Below are positions 12,471 through 23,748 of a stretch of DNA of 64,000 nucleotides, in pieces; the first letter of the stretch is position 1; every line of letters starts with the position of its first letter. The notes beneath the pieces were generated by a model, which had not been told where the DNA came from, made no database searches, and was given only the letters and a program-made list of their open reading frames with translations. Made by a program: the position numbers and the translations under genes. Source of the stretch: Rhodosporidiobolus odoratus (taxonomy: Eukaryota > Basidiomycota > Microbotryomycetes > Sporidiobolales > Sporidiobolaceae). The stretch is taken from NCBI GenBank assembly GCA_034387635.1, contig JAOANU010000005.1:372001-436000 (forward strand), given 5' to 3'.

Positions 12471-15294
12471 ATGCCCCCTTTCCCGCCTCTTCTCATCTTC
12501 CGCACATCATGCCTCCCGCTTCTTCTTCACGCTCGAGCAAAGGGAAGCGAGCAGCGCCGTACACAGCACCCTCAGCAACAGCCTCACCGTCTCGCTCGTC
12601 CGCTACGAGGGCTGCTCAGGGAGAGTTGCGGTTGGCCGAGGTTTCCTCGCCAGGTGTACGAAGAAAGCAGGGCTGCTCGCAACCCGAACACGATCAGGGC
12701 GTATGAGCGGAAGCAGAAGGCTTTCCAGGAGTGGTGCGATGGTTTGGGACTGGGCATGAGCGGGTGCGTTGAGTTTTTGATACCTGCTGTGAGCCGATTG
12801 TCGAGCTGATCTGCCTCGGCTTTCGACCTAGACGTGTTGTTACTGGCGAGAAGCTTGTAGCTTACCTGCGGGAAGTCGTCATTGGGCGTGCACCGCAGAA
12901 GCGCGGCCCAAAGTCGAAGAAATCGACTTTGACGAACAAGGGAGGGAAGGGCAAGGGCAAGGAGAAGTCGGCGTCGCTTCCCCCAGGGAACAATAGCGAT
13001 GAGGAAGACGAAGATGGCGCAGAGGATGGTGTCACAGCTGCTGAAGGAACAGATGGCATTGCTGCTCGTGTGTTACCTTTCCTCTGGGTTTTCTCGCTAT
13101 TTCCGCTCATTCTTGCTTTGATTGCAGCTATCGCCCAGAAGGTCATCTCAGGCGCCGTAGTCGAGCAAACTATATATGCCATCGTCGATCTATGGCGAGA
13201 GCAGCAGGCTCTGGGCATGAACACCTTCGAGAATCCGGGAAAACATCCGGCGGTCAGGTTGATCAAGGAGGGTTATGAGCGCTCAAAGCATCAGCGGAAG
13301 CGCGACGCTTTCACAGATCGAGGTATTGGTACGTGCTCTGCTCCTTCTGTGTACCGTGAAGGTTGTAGGACTAATCAGCACTGCTCATTTTCAGGCTCTC
13401 TACAAGATGGTTACACCACAACCGAACAATTCTCCGCTCTCCTCACTTCCTGCATGAAGCGCGACACAGCAGAAGGTCTGCGTGACCGCCTCGCTTTCTG
13501 TATCGGTCACTACGGTATGCTGCGGTCAAGCAATATCCTCGCCATCGAGCTCGCCGACACTTTTGCCGTTGATCTCCCCAAAGAAGGGCCCACTCCCTCG
13601 TTTGCCGTCGTAGTCATTCTCGATAACGGCAAGACCAACAAGGACGGAAGGACGGAGTACGCCGCTTTCACTCGGCATGAACAGGCGGAGGTATGCGGGG
13701 TTGGCGCTATGGGCCTCTATCTCTTTCAACGGTGCGGTCACGGTCACTGTCCCTGTCATTGAGTCTTGTACACTGACATGCTTGTATCGTCAGCCAGCTT
13801 CCAAGTTTCCCAGGAGTCCTTTCCACCCGACAACACCCAATTCCCTTCTTTCGCCACATCTGAAGATTGGTTTACTCTCAAGCTCCTTTTCTCCGGCACT
13901 AATCCCTTCGACCCCCTTCTCTATAAGACGTTCAACGCCTCTGTTCAACGCGCCAAGAAAGCCACAAAACTTCCCACCAAAGCCGTCACTCACATCTTTC
14001 GAGGCAGCGGGTCAAGGATGGCGGACTTGGGAGGGGCAGCCAAGGCGGACATTCGATCAGCAGGCCGGTGGAATGTGGATGCGGTTGATCGATGCTACTT
14101 GACGGGGCTAGCAAGAGAAGTGATCCGAGTTCATGCCGGATTTGATGCGAGAGGAGGAATGTACTTTTTGCAACGCGATATCGAGGTGCCCGAGGAGTTG
14201 CTGCGTCAAGTCTTTCCGGAAGCGGATGAGTGGTGCGTATTGAACAGCCTCCTGTCCTCCCACTTTCACGGACATTCCGGCCTATCCTTTGCCTCCTTTT
14301 ACCCGCCTCCTTCTTCCTGGCCCGTCAAGCAAACAAGTGCTAATATATGTCTCTCTTCCCTTTCTTCCCTCTCTTCCCTCTCTTCCCTCTGTCCCTGTTC
14401 TGCTTGTCCACTTCCGATGCCCGTAGGCTCCACCGCCTCGAAGAAGGCGATCGTGCCCTCCCCACCATCTCCGCAATCAACTTCCTCAGACTCCTGCTCC
14501 GCCTTCGCCCGGTCATCATCCAAGACGCAGCTTGCATCCGTGCCACCTATTCGACGCACCCTATCTTCCTGCACCCTCTTTTCTCTTCCCCCGCCTTCCT
14601 CGCTTTCGAACAGCACATGAAGCAGCATCTTTCGACGGTGCAAGACCCTTTTGCCCTTGAGCTTGAGCGTGTTCTTCCCCTCCTCACCAAGCACATCGAC
14701 ACTGGCTTCGACCATCAACGCCAGCAGCTTCTTCAGCTCATCAATATCGTCTCGACACTTTCTGAGAAAGTCGAAAAATCCGGTTCTAGCAGCCACAACC
14801 TCCTCTCGGACGTGCTCAACGGTCGCGTCGCTGTCCGACTACATGCTGAGACAGGTGGCGCTGATCCTGCGCCGTCCACATCTACCCCGACAGCTTCCAC
14901 TTCCGCTGCAGCCTTTCCCTCGACCTGCGCCTTATCCTCGCCTGTCGCCCATGCCCTTCCCCTTGAGCTCAACGGGGCGCTCAAGACTGTTGATGAAACC
15001 TGGCGGGAGTGGACAGAAGGTGTGGGTGGGCAGAAGAGTATTGAAGAGGCTTACCCGGAGGGAAGCGAGGAGTTGAAGAAGTTGCGGAAGGTGGACAAGC
15101 TAAGGAAGCAATGGGACAGGAAGAAAGCTGTGGTGGATAAGGTAAGGTGGATCATGAAGAAGAAGAAGGTTACTGGGGAAGTAGCGGTCAAAGCCCTCGA
15201 TACTTTTCGGAACCAACAGAAGAACAAAAGCCTCGACGCTCTCCGCAAGCTACTCAAAGCAGACTTTTCGCTTGACATCCCACTTCCTGTATAG
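12471..15294 (+). CDS. Crypton tyrosine recombinase with C-terminal GCR1_C domain
   Basis: This is the predicted transposase. Exons read 'NPNTIRAYERKQKAFQEWC' (SAM-like N-terminal part), a K/E/D-rich linker near 12,900-13,070, then an Ndc10/Crypton-like catalytic core. The core shows an early Arg in 'YGMLRSSNILAIEL' (13,515), the H-x-x-R motif in 'KAVTHIFRGSGSRMAD' (13,980), 'IRSAGRWN' and the candidate nucleophile Tyr in 'DRCYLTGL' (14,095), followed by 'HAGFDARGGMYFLQRDIEVP'. A coiled-coil stretch follows at 14,640-14,800. The C-terminus at 15,000-15,290 begins 'TWREWTEGVGGQKSIEEAYP', a GCR1_C signature. Introns lie near 12764-12831, 13071-13127, 13330-13393, 13732-13797 and 14233-14426. 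Starting at 12471 keeps one open frame; the ATG at 12509 would need a frameshift or a 13-base intron. No premature stop is seen within the chosen exons. Confidence 0.8.
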
Positions 15295-15982
15295 TCTTCT
15301 CTTCTTTCTGTCACTTTGAGTTTTCTTCCTTCTGTAGCTGCGGGCATTTGTCGTTGCAATCCTTTCTCGCTGTCGCTTTCTGTTCTTTGTCGGGTCCAAT
15401 CTTCATTCCCCTGCAGTAATGAGACTGTTGCGGGAGTTGATGCCAAACCTTCTAGTGCGGCTACGGGCGACAGTTGCACTGCATACCGCTTTGAAGGATA
15501 GCAGGATGCGGAACAAGGTCAAGAGCGGATGGGTGGCAGAGAGATCGGTCTGGGACGGCCCTCCGCTGCGCTGACATGAGCAGCAGGGGGTGTTTCCAGA
15601 GCTGAAAGAGGGACTAACACCGTGTCTGCAGGCGTAAGTCAGGTCAGAGTGCCATGACGAGGTCGTGAAGGGCAGCGCGAGCAGGACGAGGACGAAGCGC
15701 TGGTTGCGAGCTTGAAGTGCATAGTGAGAGGTCAGACGTACCTGAAGACTCCCAGAAGTACCCGCAGTGGGTATCCAATTCAGCACGAGTTGCAGTCGAT
15801 GAGAGAGACGGCGTAAACTCAAAAGCGGTGAGGTCAGGCGGTGCAGACGGGCAACAACATGCGGCGGTTACCACGCCTGTGTACCTTCTCTTGAGCTTTT
15901 TGATAGTGTAGATGTGCAAAGATTGAGGCTGAACAAGCGAGGCAACGAGCAAGAGAAGAGCGGACAGACTTATCCACACGCA
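15295..15982. other. Non-coding 3' part of the Crypton
   Basis: No plus-strand gene is recognised. On the minus strand there are splice-like signals (donor GTACGT near 15,741; a branch and acceptor CTGACTTACGCCTGCAG near 15,632) and an open stretch at 15,644-15,979 that has no ATG at its start. Confidence 0.4.
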
Positions 15983-15985
15983 ACC

Positions 15986-16015
15986 GGACTCGCCCAGAAG
16001 ACCGAGTCCGGACTC
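15986..16015. repeat. Right terminal inverted repeat of the Crypton
   Basis: GGACTCGCCC (15986-15995) followed by CCGAGTCCGGACT (16002-16014) is the reverse complement of the two motifs at the left end, with a slightly shorter spacer. A looser related copy, GCCGGACTCGAC, occurs near 16152. Confidence 0.65.
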
Positions 16016-16040
16016 TATGTGGGGGGGAGTAGATAATGTT

Positions 16041-16050
16041 ACCTTCTCAA
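16041..16050 (+). repeat. Right direct repeat of the Crypton
   Basis: This is an exact copy of ACCTTCTCAA at 12290-12299, in the same orientation. Confidence 0.55.
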
Positions 16051-16260
16051 CTCAGTTTCCGCCGTTGCTCCCGCCTCAGCAGCTGGCGATAGCGCCGCCT
16101 ACTTGGGCTACCGGTACGAGCCACGACTGTGACATAGATTTCCCTGACTCTGCCGGACTCGACTAGCCCTAGCCTCTACACACCTTGTCTCGAGCAAGCT
16201 CTTTTTTTCACACCTTGTTTTTTCGCTTGCTCCCCAAGTTTGACCCCTTTATGGGCTTCT

Positions 16261-16665
16261 CCACCGTGCGCAAAGGCTTAGAAAGGGGATCGTGAACTCG
16301 CACATCAAGACGAGATGCGAGGTACAGATGACGGACCAGGTCAGGTTTTTCGACCTTCTCCTCGTCAACGCAAAGCGGGCAGTGAGGCTGAGCTTCGAGC
16401 CGGCTATCTTTGTGGCCATCATGTGCCTTCCGACTCCGCTCCAGCGTACGTCTTGCGTCGATGCCGCTGATGAACTTTTCTCCCTGTGAACCACATCGCC
16501 CTCGTCTGTGAGGACTTTTTCCCTCCATCTTGATATTGCTCCTGGATACTGGCCATTCTGTGCATGTACTAGACGCGATACTATACATCTTCTTAGGATC
16601 GTTTCCACTCGTAGTCCATGGCGTTCACGACTTTGCACCTTTTCCGTACTTCGTCTTTTTTCCTG
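16261..16665 (+). pseudogene. Partial degenerate copy of the MFS transporter
   Basis: Bases 16261-16630 match 10681-11050 of the intact transporter in the same orientation, including two introns. Both read 'NSHIKTRCEVQMTDQVRFFD' and 'NAKRAVRLSFEPAIFVA'. The match then jumps to text similar to 11684-11700 (GCACCTTTTCCGTAC), implying an internal loss of about 630 bases. The copy has no start, no N-terminal half and no C-terminal end. One splice acceptor is destroyed: CCGTAG at the parent becomes TGTGAA. Because introns are retained, it arose from genomic DNA and not by retroposition. It probably derives from a tandem second transporter gene. Confidence 0.85.
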
Positions 16666-17071
16666 GCAACACTCTAGTTCGCCCACCATTACTATTATTC
16701 CCGCTCTCGCTTCAGACTTGCTGAAGATGCCTGAAGTGCGTCCCGTTGGTTGGTTTCGAAGGCGGAAATACCTGTCGAGAACCTGGACTCCCACAACCAG
16801 ATTTTTCCGCGCGAACTCTTCCGTTCCTTCGTTCGCTTTGTTCCGTTCACCAGAGCCTCTCAGACAGGGCACAGGGGCGCTGAACATGCTTACAAATGAC
16901 GCCAGTACGAGGGAATGCTGAAAGGACGTGAACATGATGCTGTAAAAGGACGAGATGTCGACGACACGGGTGCAGAACAAGAACAACGGGAAAAATGAGG
17001 ACGCTGAAAGCATAAGGCGAAGGAAAGTGGTACCGAGGCAAAGAATAGGGGAAGACGAGAGAAAGACCCCT
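16666..17071. other. Intergenic between MFS relic and RING gene
   Basis: It lies downstream of the minus-strand RING ligase and presumably holds that gene's 3' UTR. No gene is seen. Confidence 0.5.
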
Positions 17072-19649
17072 TCAACCCCGCGCCCCGCCGGTCAGGTTCA
17101 GCGTAATCCCCTTCTTCCTCCCCCTCTTCCCACCGTTCTTCCCACCGCCCGCCTCCCCTCCATTGACACTCGGCGACTCTCTCCCGCCACTCCCCTCGCC
17201 CGGCAAAGGTGAAGCAGGCGCCGCTCGTCGCCGACCGAGTTCCTCCTCGAACGAGCCCCACGCGTCGAATTCGTCTTCATCGTGGCGTGCGCCCCAGGTA
17301 GACGACGAATGCGTGGCATGTAGAGCTGAAGCGAAAGATCGGCGGGAGTAAGAGGAGGAAGAAGGCGCAGAGGGTGAAGTCGCTGGCCGAGAGGGCATCG
17401 TCGAAGGTGGAGCAGGGAAGGCGGCCGTGTCCTCCCAGGTCCCCTGACTCGCCCACGAGAGCGGGAGCTCGTTGCCGTTTTCATAGGTCGACTGGTAGAT
17501 AGGTATCGCCTCCTTGGCCTTCTCTTCTGCCTCCCTCGCGGCTTTGTCGTCCTTTCGTTCCCTTTCTCGCCGCTTTTGCCGCCGCGACCTGAGTTGACCG
17601 TCGAAGGGCTTGAGGGCACTTCGAGGAATCACAAACGAAAGGTCCGCCTCGACGAAGGTGGCTTCCCCGCCTAACGGAAGGTGTGAGAGCCACTTGCAGC
17701 GTTTCCGCAGCTCATGGGTGACAGAGCCGGTATCGCGTCCCTCGACGGAAACGGTAATGGAGGCAGGCATGGAAGAGTACGGCGCGTTGTCGGGCGCGAA
17801 GTGGGAGCGGAGGATGCGAGTGTCGAGAGGGGTAAGGAAAACGGGAGAGCCGGAGGAGGATTGATAGAAGTAGTAGGAGTCATCTGAGTTGGCCGGAGAA
17901 GCGCCGGCATGGGTCGAGGCTGGAGTGGCCTGTGATCGTGCGTGCTCGCGCTTACCGGAATGAGATGCCGACGGTAGGGAAGAAGATGTAGCTGCCGGCG
18001 CGTTATTTGAGGGAGAACAAGGTTGGAAAGAAGGCGCAGTAGCAGCGAGCCCCGCCTTCGGTGCGGAAATAGGTGTACTCGCCCCCGATCCGCCTGCTCC
18101 AGCTCGAGCAGCCAGGAACTCCATCGGTATTGGCGTATCGGCGACGGGCGGAATTGGCGGTGCAGTCTCGTTAGCGGCCTCGACTGCTGCCGACCGATCT
18201 GAAGACTCCGCCGTTGTCGCCACCCCGGAGACAGCTCGCTGCTCAATCTCCTCGATCTCCCGAAGAGCCCTCTTCCTTGCCGTCATCACTCCCGTCGTCT
18301 TCATCGTGTCCGTAGCTTCCATCTCAACCTGTACCCGTCGAATCGCCTCTTTGAGGAAAACGACCCCGAGTTGCTCATCTGTTCCTCGCATTCCCTTCGT
18401 GGCCTCAAGCTCCTTCTTTAGCTCGGCCAATTGTGAAAGGAGCTGCTCGCGGATGTATGACGGCTCGCCGAGGAGGAACTTGGCGAAAGAAAGGGCGGAG
18501 GGAGTGAAGTTCCAGGGCGGCGAGGGAACGGGCTGAGCGGCCGCGGGGTAGAAAGGGGACAGTGGAAGGGCAAGGATTGAAGCTGGTGGACGTCGTAACA
18601 AGGTGAAAGTAAGCCGGTCTCGAGGTTGGCGGGGTGGGCGATGCGGCAAGGAGGATGTGGTGGAAGACGGAGAAGTCGAAAGAGTGGATAGTTCTAGGGC
18701 TCGCAGGAGCTCGGGATCGAGATCGCCCGCATGAGCGAGCGGTGCTGATGAAGGCGTCAAATTCGAAGAGGTGCAACTCGTGGGAGACAACCAGCCGATC
18801 GGTTTCAGGTCCTTCGCGTAGATGGAACTGCAGAGTTTGAAGCGTAGCAGGGACAACAGGCGTCAGGAAGCTCCGCTGTGAAGGGGAGGAATAGAAGAGA
18901 GCGCACTCGTGACAGACGGGGCATTTCCTGAACCTGATTCCGGGATCGGCGAGCGCGAGGTAGTGCAGGACGCAAGGGTAGCAGAACGTATGACCGCACT
19001 TCGTCTGCGGGTTGAGGAGTCGGCATGCAGGGTTGTGAGGCGTGGGAAGGGTAGGGGGAGATTAGCGTAAAACGGCCGTGCGTACCATTCGTCCCGCGGT
19101 CGGCTCGCTCAGACAGATCGGGCAAGCGGGCTTTCCCCCTTCTCTGGCCTGCTCTTTTGCTCCTCCTTCACCTCCACCAACTGGCAGGAGGACTTGCAAG
19201 ATGTCTTCCCAATCGAGGTGGAGGTCTGGGTCGGCAAGGTGGGGAACATAGTCTGCAGGAAAAGCGCATCAGTACTGGTCAAAAGTGGGATCGGGTCGAA
19301 CAGAAACGCGAACCGCCGTCTGGCTTGACCACGAAGCGGAACGTGTGCACGAACGCGCCCCTCCCTAGGTAACCCGAGCCACCTCCACCTCCGGAATAAG
19401 CCGAGCGATTGCGGTTGTTGTGACGCCTCGGGAGATGACTAAGATTGCTCGTCGAGGATGGTGGAGCTGGGCGGGAGTAGGTGAACCCTAGCAGCTGTTC
19501 CGGCGCGAGAGAACGAGTCAGTGATGAGGAGAGTGGCGGTTCACTGCACCGTGTCAACCTACATGCGACAAGTCCTGCTGATCGCCCTTGCGACCACCCC
19601 TACGCACTGCTGGTGCTGCTTGCGACGCTCCGGATCCCTTTCCAACCAT
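17072..19649 (-). CDS. RING-finger E3 ubiquitin ligase, RNF10/Mag2-like
   Basis: RNF10 and yeast Mag2 ubiquitinate 40S ribosomal proteins on stalled or initiating ribosomes in the cytosol. The start at 19649 gives 'MVGKGSGASQAAPAVRRGGR', and an intron follows directly. Then come 'NLSHLPRRH', 'GRGAFVHTFRFVV', 'DYVPHLADPDLHLDWEDILQ' and the RING: 'PACPICLSEPTAGRM', an intron, then 'TKCGHTFCYPCVLHYLAL' and 'FRKCPVCHE'. This C3HC4 order and the upstream HFADPD-like motif are characteristic of RNF10. After the RING, 'AKDLKPIGW' matches the family. The remainder (17,072-18,850) is a helical segment at 18,250-18,480, 'YYFYQSSSGSPVFLTPLDTR', a basic and acidic coiled-coil stretch, and a low-complexity tail rich in Ser, Gly and Lys. 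Confidence 0.85.
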
Positions 19650-21544
19650 GTTTGTAGTGAGCGAAGTTGACGAGGTCGATGAGGGGGGAATGGGCATCGA
19701 GGGGGGAACTCGTTACCGGAGCAGGCGTAGGGCGTCGTACAAAGGAGATACGTAGATAAAAAGCTGAGCAGGCGGAATCGAAGTCCCCTAGTGAGTAGAC
19801 GAGGCAGGCGAGACGAGAGAGAGCGTCAGTGAGCAAAGGTAAGGGGATTACAATAAGAAAATAGCAACCGGAGTTTGATCACAAAATCATGACATCTTCG
19901 AAAAACGCAGATCTCCAATGCATACCACGCAGTTTAAGGTTTGTACATGAGAAGACGGAGAACTGATTTACAGTCTGCGAAATAGCACAAGCGGGCATAT
20001 ACAGTCAATACAAGAACGACCTGATCAAAAGTATTGCCGTTAGTGTATTCAGAACTGAGAAGGTCGCCCGGTCACTCACACTGCCGGGCCTTGCTTAGTA
20101 CACACGTCGATGTGTGTGCCACAGACGGCAGGAAGTGATGAGTAAGGCTCAGTCACAAGCGCTCGATCACGTCGTCGAGATCAGCTGGACAAAGCGGGAG
20201 AAGTGCAGAGAGTAAGCCGGGTGTTCGCACATTCGCAACACGCTGTAGCAGCCTTCCAGCGCCAAGGCGCAAGTCATTCCAGCGGTTCCCCTGTGACTTT
20301 GACGTCGCTTGCGCCGCTGGTAGCCGATGGTGAACAAGCAGCCCAGACGGGGTCAGCTGCTGGGTAAAAGACTACCAAGCCCTGCAGAGGGGTTGATACC
20401 GACGGGCGCGACGCCTGACCTTCCCGCCGCCAGCTGTATGTACTATTTTAAAATTGAGCTGCTTCACTACGGCCGAACGAGGCGTGCGGTTGAAGAGAAG
20501 GGGCAAAGCAATGCCAACTTGAGAAGGTCAAGGCAACCGGAAAGGTCCGGTCGAGGGAACGCTTCGCTGGGCAGCGGAAGCAAGCAGTGCGAGGACAATG
20601 ATCCGCAGCTATCTCCAAGCAGTTAGTAGACAGGCGGTGCTAGTCTCAGAGAGGCGGCACGCTGTCGAGTCTGTCCGCCGAAAGTGACCGGCATTGACAG
20701 CAGTCCAGGGCTTTCCTCTCAGGTTGTGCATAACGTTTATCTGGTCGGAGATGCTGTTGTATACTTACAAGTGCCTTGCTGTCACGGGCATGGCTGAACA
20801 GCTCTAGGCGAGGAAAGCATACGTGACCAGGTGTTTGCGCTTCGACCGCTGTTCATGTGTCTTTCCAGAGTATATCGTGCTCCACTCGCCGGGGCGGACG
20901 AGATAGCTGGTAAGGTCGTGTGTCTCCTGCTGCTGTGACCCCGTCTCGCGAGTGTCGGGGGGTCGCACCCGAAACGGCAGGTCTCACCGCCTACTTCATT
21001 GTGCGAAGGAAGAAGTGGAGGGCCCCGCTGCCAGGAGAAGCTGGTCAGTGGCACATTCCGAGGCAGTTCCGAGGGAGGATAGATGAGATACCCGCGCGAA
21101 GGTAGAGAACACCCGGGTACAGCGCCTCTGTTCGCTTATACGTTAAGCAGCCTTTTCCAGGCCCCCCCGCCTAATGAGACTGGCCGCCGCTATCTAGACG
21201 AGCCTGAGGGTCTCCCGCCTCACTATGACTGGCGAGCGCCGTCTTTGGCTGCCGCCGACCCCCCTCCGAGGAGGTTTGCGTGCTGCAGCGAGTCGGCAAT
21301 CGCTCGCGAGATGAGGGGTACCCCGGCTATGCTCGACAGGTTCTCTCCGTGCTGTCTCCCCCGACAATGAGGCTTCCGCGGTGCGACATGAGGTGGTGGA
21401 TCTTCTATCAGCCTGGAAGACACTTTTTTCTTGCGACGGCCTCTTCAAACCCTCGCCTTCTGCTCTCTCTTCTTCCTCTCCTTCATCGTTCCCACCTTGC
21501 CTTGTAGCTCTGCTCCTCCCCACTCCCGCTCTACCACCTCCACC
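19650..21544. other. Long divergent intergenic region, about 1.9 kb
   Basis: The region separates the minus-strand RING ligase from the plus-strand secreted protein. It is less pyrimidine-biased than other spacers, with an AT-richer part at 19,850-20,010. Short open frames (for example 20,327-20,626) have no recognisable motif or splice support. I found no tRNA-like B box with a matching structure. It may hold a non-coding RNA or regulatory DNA. Confidence 0.4.
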
Positions 21545-23246
21545 ATGCTCAAGAACGCCGCTTTCCCTCTTTTCATCCTCTCCGTATTGGGCGACTCCGC
21601 CATCGCCCAGCGCCTCGCCGACGGCAATTGCATCCAGACCGGCAGTATCTCGTCTACTCTCAAGTGGCAAGCGAGCGGTATCTTGGCTAGGGGACGTTGC
21701 CCCTTCCCTGTCCGAGCCATCAAGGACTGCTACATCTCGTTCGTCTTCTTCCGCTCCCCTCGACTCCATCTCACGGATCGCTAGCTGACTAGCCATCGCC
21801 TTTCTATTCACTAGCGAGCTTGCGGCCGACGGTAACTTCCAGGAGACAACCAAGGCCGACTACGAGGTATCTGGCAACGCCGCCGCCGTCAACAGTAGGG
21901 AGGTTGCCGACGACTCGGAGCCTACTGCAGAAGACCGCGCCCTACTCGACGACGAAGACCTCGATGCTTACTTCGAGGCATTCCCGGATCAGGTGTGCCT
22001 TCCTCCTTTTCATCCTCGCTTTCCCACCTTCTCACGCTGATCTCGTATCTTGCTTTCTGCCCACCCCAGGCTGAGCATCGCTACCAGGCGCTCGCTCGTG
22101 GCGCAGACTCGAGCTCGCTGACTGTTCGCTCCCGCACCCCCGGCTCCTTTAAGGTGCGTACTCGGCTTCACTTCATTCTCCTGGCTTTACTACACCTAAG
22201 GATTGACGCCTACTGCCGTCCAACTCCGTGCTCGTTACCAGGCTAAGCGTCAAGTAGACTCTCACGCGTCGGCTTCCTTCAAGCAACAACACCCTGGCTG
22301 CCCGAGCCACCGACTCCCGCCAGCGCAACGAGTTTCTCAGTTGGCCTGGTGCCCCGGCCGGCACTTCATGGAAGTACACTTGGAAGGTGAGTCGTCAGTT
22401 ACAGTCCCTATCTGTCCAGCCCTAGCCGTTTCAGCCAGAGACAGAAAAGCAGTGGCTGACCTGGCTTTGCACCTTTTCTCCCCGCGCTCGCCTTACAGAC
22501 CTTCCAAGCTCGTGGCGTTTCGACCGGCTCTCATTTCTTCCACGCTTGGCAGTGCGTTTATCTCTTGCTTTGCCCTCGACGGATGCGCTTTCGCTCCGAC
22601 TCCCGACCGACCTCTCACCTTTTTCTCCCCCGTAGAATCCTCCGCCGTGACGCGAACGGCGGACCAGTCGTCTCTCTTGACTACCTGAGTACGCTATGTC
22701 CCTCCTCTTTCACGGCTGAGCCCCGCCGAGAGTCCCCCATTGCTCGATACCTCGACCTCTTCGCAAGTCTCCTTGCTGACGCTTCTCCCTCCTTTCTTCC
22801 TTCCTAACCCCTCCACCCCACAGACGGCCAGGTTGTTATCGGAGACACCGTCGCTAAGTGCAAGCAATGCGCCAAGCTCAACGGAAGCTTCCTGTACGTC
22901 TCTTTCTTACCTTCAACCACTCGCCCTTCTTCCTTTCCGATCATCTCGATCCCGTACGTCTCTTCGAGTCTTGACTGACCCCCTCCGCTGTGCTTTTACC
23001 AGACAGAATTGGGCCGGCTCCGTGATATCCCACTCCCTCGCGGTAACCTACGGCCCCTCGGGCAGTATCTCCTACTCAGCCTTCGGACCGGATGACACCA
23101 CCAACCCTATCCTCACCTACTCTTCCACCAACCGTGACATGGGTTCTTCGGCTTCTCTCAAGTTCGGTAACTACCGCAAGTACACCGAGGGACAGACCAA
23201 GGCGACGGCTTACTTGGGAGACTTTACTCAGACTCAGCTTTCTTAG
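21545..23246 (+). CDS. Secreted protein, possible beta-jelly-roll polysaccharide-lyase fold
   Basis: The ATG at 21545 lies in a good context (CACC ATG) and begins a signal peptide ('MLKNAAFPLFILSVLGDSAIA', cleavage expected near AIA-Q). Several introns follow. An acidic propeptide-like part ('EDRALLDDEDLDAYFEAFPD') precedes 'FLSWPGAPAGTSWKYTWK', 'FQARGVSTGSHFFHAWQ', 'RDANGGPVVSLDYL', 'NGQVVIGDTVAKCKQCAKLN' and 'SLKFGNYRKYTEGQTKATA'. The spacing of aromatic and glycine residues, with the closing KFGNYR strand, resembles concanavalin-like jelly-roll polysaccharide lyases of fungi. I cannot name a family or substrate, and no catalytic residues could be assigned. Extracellular location is well supported; function is inference. 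Confidence 0.7.
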
Positions 23247-23748
23247 ACTCTCCTCTCCTCCCGATTCTTTCATCTTGGGCTCTTATCGTTCTTTCACCCC
23301 CTCACTTGTACTCACCTCGCAATAGCCTTCATGTCGCTTATCTTCTTACCTTACACCCCTTCCGGCCTGTATCTTCTAGATTTCCTCTTCCGCCATTCCT
23401 TACTTCCGTGTAGCAACTCCCGGAATGAACCGAAACTCCTTTGCAATACACCTCGTCTCTGATCGCACTACAGGCAGCTCATGTCGACCATTGTAAGTGG
23501 CCGCGACGAGGCCAGAAGACCACAAACCCGGATTGAGAAGGCCATCCTTCTCTTTATTTGGCTTCTTCTCTGTTCCAGGCTGCGCGTGATAATCCCGTAA
23601 GCGGCGCACCTACTGACCAACTACACAGAAAACAGGCATTGATTACCACAGAGCACGTATAGAAACAGACCAAGCCTCCATTAGCCGACTGATCCCGCAT
23701 CTCGCTCCCCTTCAATCCACGCCTAGTCCTGAAGCCGCCATATCGTAT
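23247..23748. other. Convergent 3' intergenic region
   Basis: It lies between two convergent genes and should carry both 3' UTRs and polyadenylation signals. No gene is seen. Confidence 0.5.

Larger units (their letters stand above)
12290..16050 (+). mobile_element. Crypton-type DNA transposon (tyrosine recombinase)
   Basis: The unit carries one recombinase gene (12471-15294). It is bounded by a 10-base direct repeat ACCTTCTCAA (12290-12299 and 16041-16050). Just inside are inverted terminal motifs: AGTCCGGACTCGG then GGGCGAGTCC at 12307-12342, and their reverse complement at 15986-16015. Known fungal Cryptons use a tyrosine recombinase with a GCR1_C DNA-binding domain and move through a circular intermediate; they are described as having short direct repeats and no long terminal inverted repeats. 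The element sits between the MFS gene and a degenerate partial MFS copy. The exact ends are inferred from the repeats; no empty site is available here. Confidence 0.72.

Noticed and set aside
12641..12653. 13-base GT-AG segment that would link the ATG at 12509 to the Crypton recombinase frame
   Set aside because: An ATG at 12471 lies in the same frame as the recombinase N-terminus, so no intron is required; a 13-base intron is not credible.
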